Assembly: GCA_943329075.2 (NCBI GenBank)
Contig: CALQCM020000048.1
Location: 1 to 35,233, forward strand
DNA length: 35,233 nt
Source: Chitinophaga pinensis
Lineage (GTDB): Bacteria; Pseudomonadota; Gammaproteobacteria; Burkholderiales; SG8-41
Direction: 5' to 3'
Shown: positions 1-7,244 of the stretch, piece by piece
Position numbering within the stretch: the first letter of the stretch is position 1
How the letters are laid out: every line of letters starts with the position of its first letter
The notes under the pieces: generated by a model
Told to the model about the DNA's origin: nothing
Seen by the model: the letters and a program-made list of their open reading frames with translations, nothing else
The model's database searches: none
Position numbers and translations under genes: made by a program

Positions 1-64
1 CCTGCAACTGGGCTAGGGTCAGCAACTGCTGGTCGTTCATATCGATCACCATGCCTCGCATCAT
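1..64 (-). CDS. Transposase N-terminus (partial, integrase-core IS type)
   Basis: Reading leftward from ATG at 64 (alternatives in the same frame at 61, 52 and 40) gives MMRGMVIDMNDQQLLTLAQL before the window ends. From memory, a start of the type V-D-M/L-N-D-x-Q-L-x-T-L-x-Q resembles transposases of ISNCY-like elements with a DDE integrase core. A GGGGAGG ribosome-binding-site-like string lies about 15 nt upstream of 64. Only about 21 codons are visible and no catalytic residue is in view, so the function rests on the context: paired terminal repeats beside an interrupted gene. Confidence 0.4.
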   Translation of the reverse strand, partial: MMRGMVIDMNDQQLLTLAQLQ

Positions 65-85
65 GATCGATCGCAGATACCTCCC

Positions 86-141
86 CAGACTCAAACCCCG
101 TTGGAATCACGTTCCCCGTTCAGACTCATACCCCGCTGGAT
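86..141. repeat. Direct repeat pair inside the IS terminus
   Basis: Two 21-bp copies begin at 86 and 121, a period of 35 bp. They share CAGACTCA, then A or T, then ACCCCG, then T or C, then TGGA, and differ at only a few bases. Repeated terminal sites of this kind are typical transposase-binding sites at an insertion-sequence end. Confidence 0.7.
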
Positions 142-142
142 A

Positions 143-415
143 ATGCTCAACCTTGCGAACGATTTTTCCATCAGGCACCATTGTAATGATGACATTGCAA
201 TTGCGTCCGATTTCGGCAAGCGTGGCAGCAAAGCTCCCACCATGAGCGGCAACAAATTTCGCACCCTTCGACGGATCGACATCGTATACCTGCACGCTGT
301 AGCCTGCCTTGAGCAGATTGGCGGCCATCGGTTCGCCCATGTTGCCGATGCCGATAAGGCCGACGTGTGCAGTTTTGGGTGAAAGTGCAGCGCTATGGTC
401 TGGCGTATTCGTCAC
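143..415 (-). pseudogene. NAD(P)-dependent 3-hydroxyisobutyrate dehydrogenase-like gene, cut off by IS insertion
   Basis: The product begins with a classical Rossmann NAD-binding start, GLIGIGNMGEPMAANLLKAG, followed by VYDVD and ITMVPDGK. These are hallmarks of the 6-phosphogluconate/3-hydroxyisobutyrate dehydrogenase superfamily. The start is GTG at 415 behind GGGGAAA. Family members are about 290 residues, but this frame keeps only about 90 before it runs into insertion-sequence DNA and stops at 107. The last 12 or so residues are encoded by the element's repeat. The substrate-binding and all-alpha domains are therefore missing unless they lie beyond the left end of the element. The exact substrate cannot be inferred. 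The gene is divergent from the decarboxylase-like gene at 594, with about 180 bp between them in which I see no clear promoter. Confidence 0.75.
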
Positions 416-593
416 GATATTTCCCCTGGTTGGTGCCGCCAGAATGACGGCACGCTTTTGGATGAACGTATTTTAAGTCGGGTTGGCGTGCGGCGCCACC
501 GATGGATGGCGGTCTCTTACGCCAGCGAAAACGGATTCGACAATGTTAATATCGCAGAGCGAGCCAATATTACCAATACAACGGGAGGAAGTT

Positions 594-980
594 ATGTCGA
601 GCGAATTGTTTGAAAAGGGTCTGGCCGTTCGTAAGGAGGTGCTGGGTGCGGCCTACGTCGAAAAATCGATCGGCGGCGCCGACGAATTCGCAATCGCCAT
701 GCAGCAATATGCGACGGAAGCGTGCTGGGGTCTAATCTGGACGCGTCCCGGTTTGCCGCGCAAGATTCGCAGTCTGGTCAATATCGCGATGATTTCCGCA
801 TTGAATCGTCCGCACGAACTGAAGCTACATATTAAGTCTGCTTTTACTAACGGCGTGACCAAGGAAGAAATCAAGGAGGTGCTGTTGCAGGTTGCTTGCT
901 ATGCGGGCGTGCCTGCCGGCATCGACAGCTTCCGCCTAGCGCGCGAAGCGTTTGCTGAAATGGAAAGTGTGAAAACCTGA
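594..980 (+). CDS. Carboxymuconolactone decarboxylase (PcaC-like) family protein
   Basis: A 128-residue protein of the CMD/AhpD fold, matching the length of 4-carboxymuconolactone decarboxylase (about 125-135 residues). Visible family features are the central EACWGLIWTRPGL stretch, the helix KIRSLVNIAMISALNR, the conserved HIKSAFTNGVT and a C-terminal CYAGVPAG. Family members decarboxylate gamma-carboxymuconolactone in protocatechuate degradation or act on related lactones. The true substrate is not shown because no other protocatechuate genes are nearby. The ATG at 594 is chosen over the upstream in-frame start at 483 because GGGAGGAA lies 5-6 nt before it and family homology begins there. 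The next gene starts within 6 nt, so the two probably form an operon. Confidence 0.8.
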   Translation: MSSELFEKGLAVRKEVLGAAYVEKSIGGADEFAIAMQQYATEACWGLIWTRPGLPRKIRSLVNIAMISALNRPHELKLHIKSAFTNGVTKEEIKEVLLQVACYAGVPAGIDSFRLAREAFAEMESVKT

Positions 981-985
981 GCCCG

Positions 986-1783
986 GTGTCATCCTTTATG
1001 GAAAACGATGACTGCTACGAGGTCTACGCGATCCGCTACGCCTATCACAAGCGTCGCGCCAGCGAGAATTTTCTGGGCGGGGATATCCATGATGACTGGA
1101 TGCCAATGGATTATTTCATCTGGCTAGTACGCAATCACCAGCGTACGGTGGTCATCGACACCGGCTTTAACGCGCAAGCGGCGCGGCGTCGCAAGCGCAG
1201 GTTTCTCCGCAGTCCTGCTGCCGGGCTGAAGCTCCTTGGTATCGATGCGAAAAATGTCGAGCACGTCATACTCACGCACCTGCATTACGATCACGTCGGC
1301 AACTTTGATTTATTCCCGCGCGCGGTTTTTCACCTGCAGGACGAAGAGATGGCTTTTGCAACCGGTCGTCATATGGCGACGCCGGCATTGTCTGCAGCGT
1401 TCGATCTTGAGCCAGTGCTTGGCATGGTGCGTGAAGTCTACAAAGGGCGCGTCATGTTTTATGGCGGCGATGCGGAATTCGCGCCGGGCATCAGTCTGCA
1501 CCTGATTGGCGGACACACCAGGGGGTTGCAGGTCGTTCGAGTGAAAACACGACGCGGGAATCTGGTGCTCGCTTCTGATGCCAGCCACTATTACGCAAAC
1601 ATGCAGGAAGGGAAGCCGTTTCCGATTGTTTATGATGTCGGCGCGATGATCAACGGCTGGCGGCGCGTACGCGAACTGGCCGATAGTGCAGAGCATGTCA
1701 TTCCTGGACATGATCCCGCGGTGATCGAACGCTACCCGGCACCGGAGAAAAAGCTTGCTGGAATCGTTGCGCGACTTGACTGA
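986..1783 (+). CDS. MBL-fold metallo-hydrolase, N-acyl homoserine lactonase-like
   Basis: A 265-residue metallo-beta-lactamase-fold protein. The dinuclear zinc motif HxHxDH is present as HLHYDHVG, with later metal-ligand candidates in LIGGHTRG (His), ASDASHYY (Asp) and IPGHDP (His). Length and motif spacing resemble the AttM/AiiA-like lactonases and related lactone hydrolases. GTG at 986 and ATG at 998 are both possible starts and neither has a strong ribosome-binding site. Lying 5 nt behind a carboxymuconolactone-decarboxylase-like gene, it may hydrolyse a lactone from the same catabolic route instead of a quorum-sensing signal. That is an inference. No signal peptide is seen, so the protein is probably cytoplasmic. 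Confidence 0.75.
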   Translation: MSSFMENDDCYEVYAIRYAYHKRRASENFLGGDIHDDWMPMDYFIWLVRNHQRTVVIDTGFNAQAARRRKRRFLRSPAAGLKLLGIDAKNVEHVILTHLHYDHVGNFDLFPRAVFHLQDEEMAFATGRHMATPALSAAFDLEPVLGMVREVYKGRVMFYGGDAEFAPGISLHLIGGHTRGLQVVRVKTRRGNLVLASDASHYYANMQEGKPFPIVYDVGAMINGWRRVRELADSAEHVIPGHDPAVIERYPAPEKKLAGIVARLD

Positions 1784-1886
1784 ACGACCAGTCAGGTTGT
1801 CACGTCAATTTGTTATGTTATATGAAAGAGCTAGACGGATACGGTGTGTTAAGTCGGCAACAAATCAAAAATACAGGGAAAATGCA

Positions 1887-2043
1887 GTGAAAAAGAAAAA
1901 TACGGGCGCCGAGTTCATCAAACTTGGTGTGGCGCTGACTGGCCTGCGCATCGACAATTTCCCCGCTGAGGTGTTGTAGGGATTTAAAGCGCGTGTGCTA
2001 GACGTGCTGGGATGTCTGGTCGAGGGTTATGTTCTGGCATTCC
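1887..2043 (+). pseudogene. MmgE/PrpD family remnant with in-frame amber stop
   Basis: From GTG at 1887, behind CAGGGA, the frame reads ...GLRIDNFPAEVL, then TAG at 1977-1979, then GFKARVLDVLGCLVEG without a frame change. The pattern L-P-A-E-V-x-x-x-x-K-x-R-x-L-D-x-L-G-C is the N-terminal signature of MmgE/PrpD (2-methylcitrate dehydratase-like) proteins, normally about 450 residues. After about 2043 the reading becomes unrecognisable. A neighbouring frame briefly offers DSILDYVLAQAALLHG, so a frameshift may follow the stop. The assignment rests on one motif. The gene is dead in any case. Confidence 0.5.
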
Positions 2044-2095
2044 CGATTCGATTCTCGACTATGTGCTGGCGCAGGCTGCCTTGCTGCACGGTTGA

Positions 2096-2506
2096 AAAAA
2101 AACCACAGTCGCACTGGCCGATCTGCACATTTCCCTTACATCGATGGCCTGGAACTGTCAGATGCGGCGCCGCATGGCGCGGTGAACCCAGAGGCGCAGC
2201 GAGAAGAACATCAAGACATGCGAGGCAGTCCGGATTGAGCCGTTGATCGCAGTGGCCGGGGATGAGCATCATCCAGGGTGGCGCGAACGCCACAGGGAGC
2301 CTGCCGCCTTAGCCGACAACGCGACCCTCATGCGGGTGCAATACTTCCAATTATGGCGAGATCACTGCATGCGCTTGAGCGTTAACAAGATTGAATTTTA
2401 TGATCATTCCAAGTGCGTCGCTGGGCACTAAGACACTTAGGACACGAAATATGGAGTCTCTGATTCGACTTATTTAGTCTTATTCTGCAAGGAGTAGATC
2501 AGGGTT
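2096..2506. other. No recognisable gene; decayed sequence
   Basis: Short ORFs occur in several frames on both strands but none has family motifs, a convincing ribosome-binding site or a plausible length. The stretch follows the MmgE/PrpD remnant and is probably its eroded continuation, or that of another lost gene. No repeats, tRNA or terminator were seen. Confidence 0.5.
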
Positions 2507-2719
2507 TTGGGATCGGTTGCATTCGGTAGAACGGTAAATGGCATTACGGTGCGAGACACCAGCGCCGCCGGATTAGCTGGGCTGGATGCTAACCCGGCGT
2601 ATGTGATGAGCCGTTCCCATATGATTAAAAAATATAAAACTATAGGAAATGCAGTGGTTTTTGAATGCGAGGGGAACACAATTGTTACGACACGTATGCC
2701 GGAAAATCTCCGTAATTGA
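2507..2719 (+). CDS. Small ORF, unrecognised, possibly a gene remnant
   Basis: A 70-residue frame from TTG at 2507. The composition is protein-like, with GSVAFGRTVNGITVRD, then GLDANPAYVMSRSHMIKKYK, then NAVVFECEGN. I do not recognise a family. There is no strong ribosome-binding site, and an in-frame TAG lies just upstream at 2495, so it may be the C-terminal leftover of a longer gene. It sits between a dead MmgE/PrpD fragment and an intact amidohydrolase, and the remaining 115 bp before 2836 hold nothing I can name. Confidence 0.25.
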   Translation: MGSVAFGRTVNGITVRDTSAAGLAGLDANPAYVMSRSHMIKKYKTIGNAVVFECEGNTIVTTRMPENLRN

Positions 2720-2835
2720 GGGGCATTTAGTGGTGCGCGTATGGATTGGCGAAAGCCATTGACCTACATCATCGCCGGCACAGTGGATGCGGGACCACCA
2801 TTTACCGATGGCCTTTTCCAATGTTGGGGTAAATC

Positions 2836-3666
2836 ATGTTGATTGTTGATGCACAAGTGCATGTGTGGGCGGCGAATACGCCGGAACGGCCGTGGCCGCA
2901 CGACGCTGCGAAGCCGCAGCGCGACGTGCCACTCTGTCCGGACGAGTTGTTGCGCGAAATGGATGCCGCCGGCGTCGATCGCACGGTGATGGTGCCGCCG
3001 ATCTGGGAAGGCCGGCGCAACGATCTTGCACTGGCTGCTGCGCAAGCGCATCCCGACCGGTTTGCCGTGATGGGGCGCATCGTGCCCGACGATCCCACAG
3101 GACGCGCCGTACTTGCGACGTGGCGGCACCAACGCGGCATGCTGGGGCTGCGATTTGCGTTTAATTCGCCGCAACTGTCAGAGATGTTCGTCGCGGGTGG
3201 CGCGGACTGGATCTGGCCCGAGGCCGAAAAAGCGGAACTGCCGATCTACATCCTGGTGCCGCAGGCACTCGTCGGCTTGGTCGACAAGATCGCCGAACGC
3301 CACCCGGGCCTGAAGATCGTGATGGATCACCTTGCTCTTGCCACGGGCCAGAAAGACGAAGCCGCATTCCGTGATTTTGACAAGGTGTTGCCGATCGCAC
3401 GGCGGCCGAACGTCGCGGCTAAGGTAAGCGCGCTGCCGTGTTATTCGACCGAGGGCTATCCTTACCGCTCACTGCATCCGTATATCCGCAAGGTTTATGA
3501 CGCCTACGGACCGCAGCGCATGTTCTGGGGCACCGATTTGTCGCGTTCGCCCATCAGCTACCGGCAGAATGTCACGATGTTCACCGAAGAAATGCCATGG
3601 CTTACAGAACTAGACAAGGAATGGATCATGGGCCGCGGCCTGTGCGAGTGGCTGGGTTGGAAATAA
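2836..3666 (+). CDS. Amidohydrolase family 2 protein (2-pyrone-4,6-dicarboxylate lactonase-like)
   Basis: A 276-residue TIM-barrel metal-dependent hydrolase of the amidohydrolase_2 group. It begins LIVDAQVHVW, where the usual DxHxH metal motif has Gln in the first His position, a variant I recall from some family members. Later landmarks are VMDHLAL (metal His) and FWGTDLSR (catalytic Asp). Family members hydrolyse lactones or decarboxylate aromatic or carboxylic acids in the cytoplasm. The substrate cannot be read from sequence. Start ATG at 2836 follows GGGG about 8 nt upstream. The gene is followed at once by a convergent stub of a different amidohydrolase, so the pair may once have served one degradative pathway. 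Confidence 0.75.
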   Translation: MLIVDAQVHVWAANTPERPWPHDAAKPQRDVPLCPDELLREMDAAGVDRTVMVPPIWEGRRNDLALAAAQAHPDRFAVMGRIVPDDPTGRAVLATWRHQRGMLGLRFAFNSPQLSEMFVAGGADWIWPEAEKAELPIYILVPQALVGLVDKIAERHPGLKIVMDHLALATGQKDEAAFRDFDKVLPIARRPNVAAKVSALPCYSTEGYPYRSLHPYIRKVYDAYGPQRMFWGTDLSRSPISYRQNVTMFTEEMPWLTELDKEWIMGRGLCEWLGWK

Positions 3667-3681
3667 ACGTCGCGCCTCCGC

Positions 3682-3882
3682 TCAGCGCGCTTTCAAGCAC
3701 GAGGTTGATCGCGTGCATGCGGCATAGTCGCCAAAAATCCGCGGTAGCTGCGGCCCGCACAGCCAGGGCACGTCGTTGACGCGCCAGATATGGTGGTGGG
3801 CATCGATGATCGGCGCGAGTGAGGGGTCTGTTTTTTTGTCGATCATTGGCTTGTATTCCCGGGAGTTTTCCATCAAACGCAA
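3682..3882 (-). pseudogene. Amidohydrolase N-terminal stub
   Basis: The minus-strand frame encodes PIIDAHHHIWRVNDVPWLCG and then PQLPRIFGDYAA, the start of an amidohydrolase_2 protein with the intact DxHHHxW metal motif. Family members run to about 280-300 residues. Here the homology ends after about 55 residues and the frame closes in unrelated codons next to the 3' end of the intact plus-strand amidohydrolase. The start may be at 3882, 3870 or, most simply, the internal ATG at 3846. A deletion removed most of the gene. No function is expected. Confidence 0.65.
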
Positions 3883-3911
3883 TCACGTCGCTCGGGCAAA
3901 GGGGAGACGAC

Positions 3912-3920
3912 TGATATAAT
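3912..3920 (+). promoter_or_regulatory. Extended -10 promoter candidate for the DUF1178 gene
   Basis: TGATATAAT is a perfect extended -10 element (TGnTATAAT). No good -35 box lies 17 bp upstream, which extended -10 promoters do not need. It would give a leader of roughly 110 nt before the start at 4036. Confidence 0.5.
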
Positions 3921-4035
3921 CCGAGCATGAAATTTTAGCCCGCCAAAACGATGTACCGGGCGTCCAAATACCTGTTTGCAGGTAATTTTCCAAAAATCCA
4001 TGGGCAATATGGCCAATCGAACGCGCGTTTGATCA

Positions 4036-4482
4036 ATGATAGTCTTCAATCTCAGCTGCGATAACGACCACCGTTTCGAGGGGTGGTTTGAATCGAGCGC
4101 GAAATTCGAGGCGCAGCGTGCTTCGAAGCTGCTCAGTTGCCCGGTCTGCGGCACCGACCAGGTCAACAAGGAATTGCACGCCCCCTACGTGAACACGGGC
4201 GCCACCAAGGTTGCCGCAAAGCCGTCGACTACGGCCGAGGGGGTGGCGCAACAGGCGGTATTTCATAAAGCGATTAGCCAGTTCGTCGAGCACGTGATTG
4301 CCAATACCGTGGACGTCGGCGACGCCTTTCCTGAAGAGGCACGCAAAATCCACTACAGCGAGGCGCCCGAACGGCCCATACGCGGTAATGCGTCCCCCGA
4401 TGACGTCGCCGAGTTGCGGGAGGAGGGCATTGACGTGGTCGCGGTGCCGATTCCCAAGTACCGCCTCGGCAATCCTCACTAG
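4036..4482 (+). CDS. DUF1178 family protein
   Basis: A 148-residue protein matching the whole DUF1178 family. The N-terminus MIVFNLSCDNDHRFEGWF is followed by a zinc-ribbon-like CPVCG knuckle near residue 35, a low-complexity linker, and the conserved C-terminal half with EEARKIHYSEAPERPIRG, ending VPIPKYRLGN. The function of the family is unknown. The early Cys and the CPVCG pair suggest metal binding. Start ATG at 4036 gives the conserved family N-terminus. The gene stands alone between broken genes, with its own extended -10 promoter, which suggests it is one of the few maintained genes in this stretch. Confidence 0.85.
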   Translation: MIVFNLSCDNDHRFEGWFESSAKFEAQRASKLLSCPVCGTDQVNKELHAPYVNTGATKVAAKPSTTAEGVAQQAVFHKAISQFVEHVIANTVDVGDAFPEEARKIHYSEAPERPIRGNASPDDVAELREEGIDVVAVPIPKYRLGNPH

Positions 4483-4641
4483 TAGTTTCGCGCGTCTAAT
4501 CCGGCCGCGTTCGAGCCCGTTGTGCGCCTCGGGATTCCATCGCTACGGCACGAATTTGGACTGTTCAAGTAAATATTCTTGAAAATTATACTGTCTATAT
4601 CTACAGTTAATTCCGATTGAATTTTCTTAATTAAAAACGTT
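4483..4641. other. AT-rich intergenic segment
   Basis: From about 4565 to 4690 the sequence is much richer in A and T than its GC-rich surroundings. The segment has no gene of its own and leads into the decayed regulator's first codons. It may hold that gene's old promoter. Confidence 0.5.
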
Positions 4642-5610
4642 ATAACAAGCAAGCAAATAATTGATTTTAAAAGAATCTCAAGATCAACCCTCAACAATTA
4701 CATTAACTTGGGGTTGCTTGCCAAGCCGGTCGTAATGAATCCCGGCGAAGATGGCGGAGGGGCACGTCAACTTGGTTATTTCCCGGGCAACACCGTCGAA
4801 CGAATCAACACCATACAGCGGCTCAAGCGCGAGGGAGTGCTGATGTCGGATATCGTGAATCAGTTGAAAGACGAGGGGGCGCAACGGTAGCCCCGAAGCT
4901 GGTGCCACAAGAAGTAGAGCCTGCAACGGCGTCCTATCTTGCGGCCCGCTCGAGCGACGGGGCAGCGCTGCACGTCAGCATCGACCAGATTCCGCATCCG
5001 GCCTACATGATTAACTACAACTTTGAGGTCGTCTGGTACAACGAAGCTGCCCGCGGCGAAATCCTTGGCGGGTTTGACGTGCTGCCGCCCGACAGCAAAA
5101 ACCGCGGGATCCTGCAATTGATTTGCCACAGCGCCGCGATCGCAACCAAAAATACCGAACTGCCGGGCTTTCACATGGCCCTGGCCAAAGGGCGCCTTTC
5201 GGCCTCCGCCTTTGCGCGCGCCTGCAAGGAGCTTCCGGCCGAATGATCTGTTCCTCAATGTGGGCGTCAACGAGGGCGAAGAGTGGCTCGGCAGCTTTCA
5301 GTCGGCTACCAGCATCGAATTCGCCGTGCTGGGCGATACGATCAATCATGCCGGCCGCCTCAGCGACTTTGCGCGCCACGGGAAAATCTGGGCGACCAAA
5401 AGCCTAATGGGGAAACTCTCGGCCGGCGAGCGAAACCGGGTGCGTTACGGCATCACCCGCCACGCCGCCGACGGCCGCGATGTTTTTGTCGGTTCAAGTT
5501 TTTCCCTGCTGTCCGGCATGGTGGACCTGAACGAAGGACGCTTCGAAAAATTCCGCGAGATTGCCGCGCTGGCGGTGACTGAAATCGTTGACGTAAACAT
5601 CGCCGTCTGA
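4642..5610 (+). pseudogene. MerR-type HTH / PAS / adenylate-guanylate cyclase regulator, broken in at least two places
   Basis: Three pieces of one protein lie in order. Frame A (to 4890) encodes a MerR-like DNA-binding domain: SKQIIDFKRISRSTLNNYIN, then GYFPGNTVERINTIQRLKREG. The next frame (about 4887-5246) encodes a PAS-like sensor: IPHPAYMINYNFEVVWYNEA. Frame A resumes (about 5233-5610) with the C-terminal half of a class III cyclase: EWLGSFQSATSIEFAVLGDT, then INHAGRLSDFARHGKIWATK. The first break fits loss of one G from a run at 4875-4879, because adding a G restores ...DEGGATVAPKLV. The second break is a deletion that removed the first half of the cyclase domain, including the metal-binding aspartates. 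No ATG precedes the HTH, and an ATA codon at 4642 may be its mutated start. No cyclase activity is possible. Confidence 0.75.
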
Positions 5611-5701
5611 AGGAATCGCTTCGGAACGCGTCAAGCGTGCAGGACTAAACCCGGGACTGTGCTGTAATAGCTTTTTTTAGCGGGTTTGCCCGAAACCGGT
5701 C

Positions 5702-6340
5702 ATGCTTCGACGTCATCAAGGCGCTGCACAATTTTCGCGCCAGATCATTCGCGCTTTCGCTGCATTGTCCCTGTTCGTCACGGCAGCAGGCGGGGCAAAC
5801 GCGCAACTGTACGCCACGCCGATTCCGAGCCCCGCCAAACCCTACCAGATGGACGGCTATGAAATCATGCCGCCACCGGGGCAGAGCTGGTTTGAAATGA
5901 AAAAGGAACGGCATTTCATTTACTTCGGCAAACGCCTCGGTTCACCCACCCATTCTTTCATCGCGATCGCACTGTCTGCGCCGGTCGACGAGGCTTTTGA
6001 AAGCCCTGAGGGCTTTCGTGAGCACGTAGCAAAGCAGCTCGCGGACAATCCGGGGGATGCGCGCAGTAAAATCACCATTGCTGCCGTCGAACTCAATCCC
6101 GAATCCGGGCCGTTTTGCGTGCGCTATCAGACGAAAACAGAAGACCGCGGTGCCGCCAACGCGAAAGGCAGGGCGTTGCTGGCGGAAACCTTCGGTTTGA
6201 GTTGTCTGCATACGACCAGCAAAAATCTGGTGATCGACGTCAGCTATACCGAACGCGGGCTGCCCGCCGAGATCGGCACCTTGCTGCGGGACGAAGGCGA
6301 AGGTTTCATCCGCAGCCTGAAGTTCACCTCCCGCCGCTGA
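5702..6340 (+). CDS. Exported protein of unknown function
   Basis: A 212-residue protein with a clear Sec signal peptide: basic start MLRRHQ, a hydrophobic core around AFAALSLFVTAAGG, and a probable signal-peptidase I site after ANA near residue 34. The mature part is mixed alpha/beta in composition with a single Cys pair (GPFCVRYQ and GLSCLHTT) that could form a periplasmic disulfide. I recognise no family. It stands alone between the dead cyclase regulator and the acyl-CoA operon, with 91 bp and about 110 bp on either side. The ATG at 5702 is the only start that gives a complete signal peptide. It is probably a periplasmic or surface protein. Confidence 0.7.
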   Translation: MLRRHQGAAQFSRQIIRAFAALSLFVTAAGGANAQLYATPIPSPAKPYQMDGYEIMPPPGQSWFEMKKERHFIYFGKRLGSPTHSFIAIALSAPVDEAFESPEGFREHVAKQLADNPGDARSKITIAAVELNPESGPFCVRYQTKTEDRGAANAKGRALLAETFGLSCLHTTSKNLVIDVSYTERGLPAEIGTLLRDEGEGFIRSLKFTSRR

Positions 6341-6449
6341 GCCGGACCGCGAAGTGCGGCGCGCATTTTCCCGCCGGGCGTTATTGCATTAAAATCGGGA
6401 AAGACTTACCGATTGACCGCCCTGTAGCGCAAAACCCTCAAGGAAAACA

Positions 6450-7244
6450 ATGCAAATGCTGACCGACAAACTCGTCGCCGAGAAAGAGAACGGCATCGGC
6501 TGGATCACTTTCAACAATCCCGCGCGCCACAATGCCATGTCGTTTGAGATGTGGCAGGGCATGGCGGAAGTGCTGGGTGAATTTTCAAAAGATCCGGACG
6601 TTCGCGTCATTATCCTCAAAGGCGCGGGAGAAAAAGCCTTTGTCGCCGGCGCCGACATCTCGCAATTCAAGGAAAGACGCACCGGGCCGGAAGCCGTTGC
6701 CGAATATAACGCGATGGCCGATGCCGCCAACAAGGCACTGGTCAATTGCCCCAAGCCGACCATCGCCATGGTGCGCGGTTATTGCATTGGCGGTGGCACC
6801 GGCATTGCGGTGGCCTGCGACATACGCATTGCTAGTGAAGATGCGAAATTCGGCGTGCCCGCCGCGAAACTCGGCCTTGGCTACCGTTTTGTCGGCATCA
6901 AGCGCCTGTCTGATATCGTCGGCCCGCAATTCGCTGCAGAAATTTTTTATACCGCCCGCCAGTTCAACGCGCAGGAAGCGGTTGCAATGGGTCTGGTCAA
7001 CCGCGTGTTGCCGGTGGCCGAACTCGAAAAATACGTGCGCGATTACGCCACCACGATCGTCGGCAATGCGCCGCTGACGATTGCCGCAGTCAAACGCAGC
7101 ATACTCGAATACGTTAAGGATCCGGCCGATCGCGATCTTGATGGCTGCCAGAAAATGGTTGATGCCTGTTTCGCCAGTCAGGATTACATCGAAGGGCAGA
7201 CCGCATTCATGGAAAAACGTAAACCGGTGTTCAAGGGGATCTGA
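6450..7244 (+). CDS. Crotonase-fold protein (enoyl-CoA hydratase/isomerase family) lacking both canonical catalytic glutamates
   Basis: A 264-residue crotonase superfamily protein, the usual length. Signature blocks are VAGADISQFK (oxyanion-hole region), CIGGGTGIAVACDIRIAS and KFGVPAAKLGLGYRFVG. In classical enoyl-CoA hydratase the second block reads GGGCELA and the third PEVKLG. Here both glutamates are replaced, by Gly and Ala, so simple hydration by the two-Glu mechanism is unlikely. Isomerase, decarboxylase, hydrolase or thioesterase-like chemistry on an acyl-CoA is possible. Start ATG at 6450 follows AAGGAAA. Its stop overlaps the next start by one base (TGATG), so translation is coupled to the dehydrogenase. 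It is the first gene of the catabolic operon. Confidence 0.85.
   Translation: MQMLTDKLVAEKENGIGWITFNNPARHNAMSFEMWQGMAEVLGEFSKDPDVRVIILKGAGEKAFVAGADISQFKERRTGPEAVAEYNAMADAANKALVNCPKPTIAMVRGYCIGGGTGIAVACDIRIASEDAKFGVPAAKLGLGYRFVGIKRLSDIVGPQFAAEIFYTARQFNAQEAVAMGLVNRVLPVAELEKYVRDYATTIVGNAPLTIAAVKRSILEYVKDPADRDLDGCQKMVDACFASQDYIEGQTAFMEKRKPVFKGI

Larger units (their letters stand above)
1..149 (-). mobile_element. One end of an insertion sequence, running off the left edge
   Basis: The minus-strand reading of the dehydrogenase-like gene (143-415) stops matching its family near position 150 and enters a segment holding two near-identical direct repeats and then the start of a transposase-like reading frame. 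This is the structure expected at an insertion-sequence terminus. The exact outer boundary and target-site duplication cannot be fixed because the other end lies outside the window. The family assignment (integrase-core, ISNCY/IS481-like) rests on only about 20 residues and is tentative. Confidence 0.55.
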
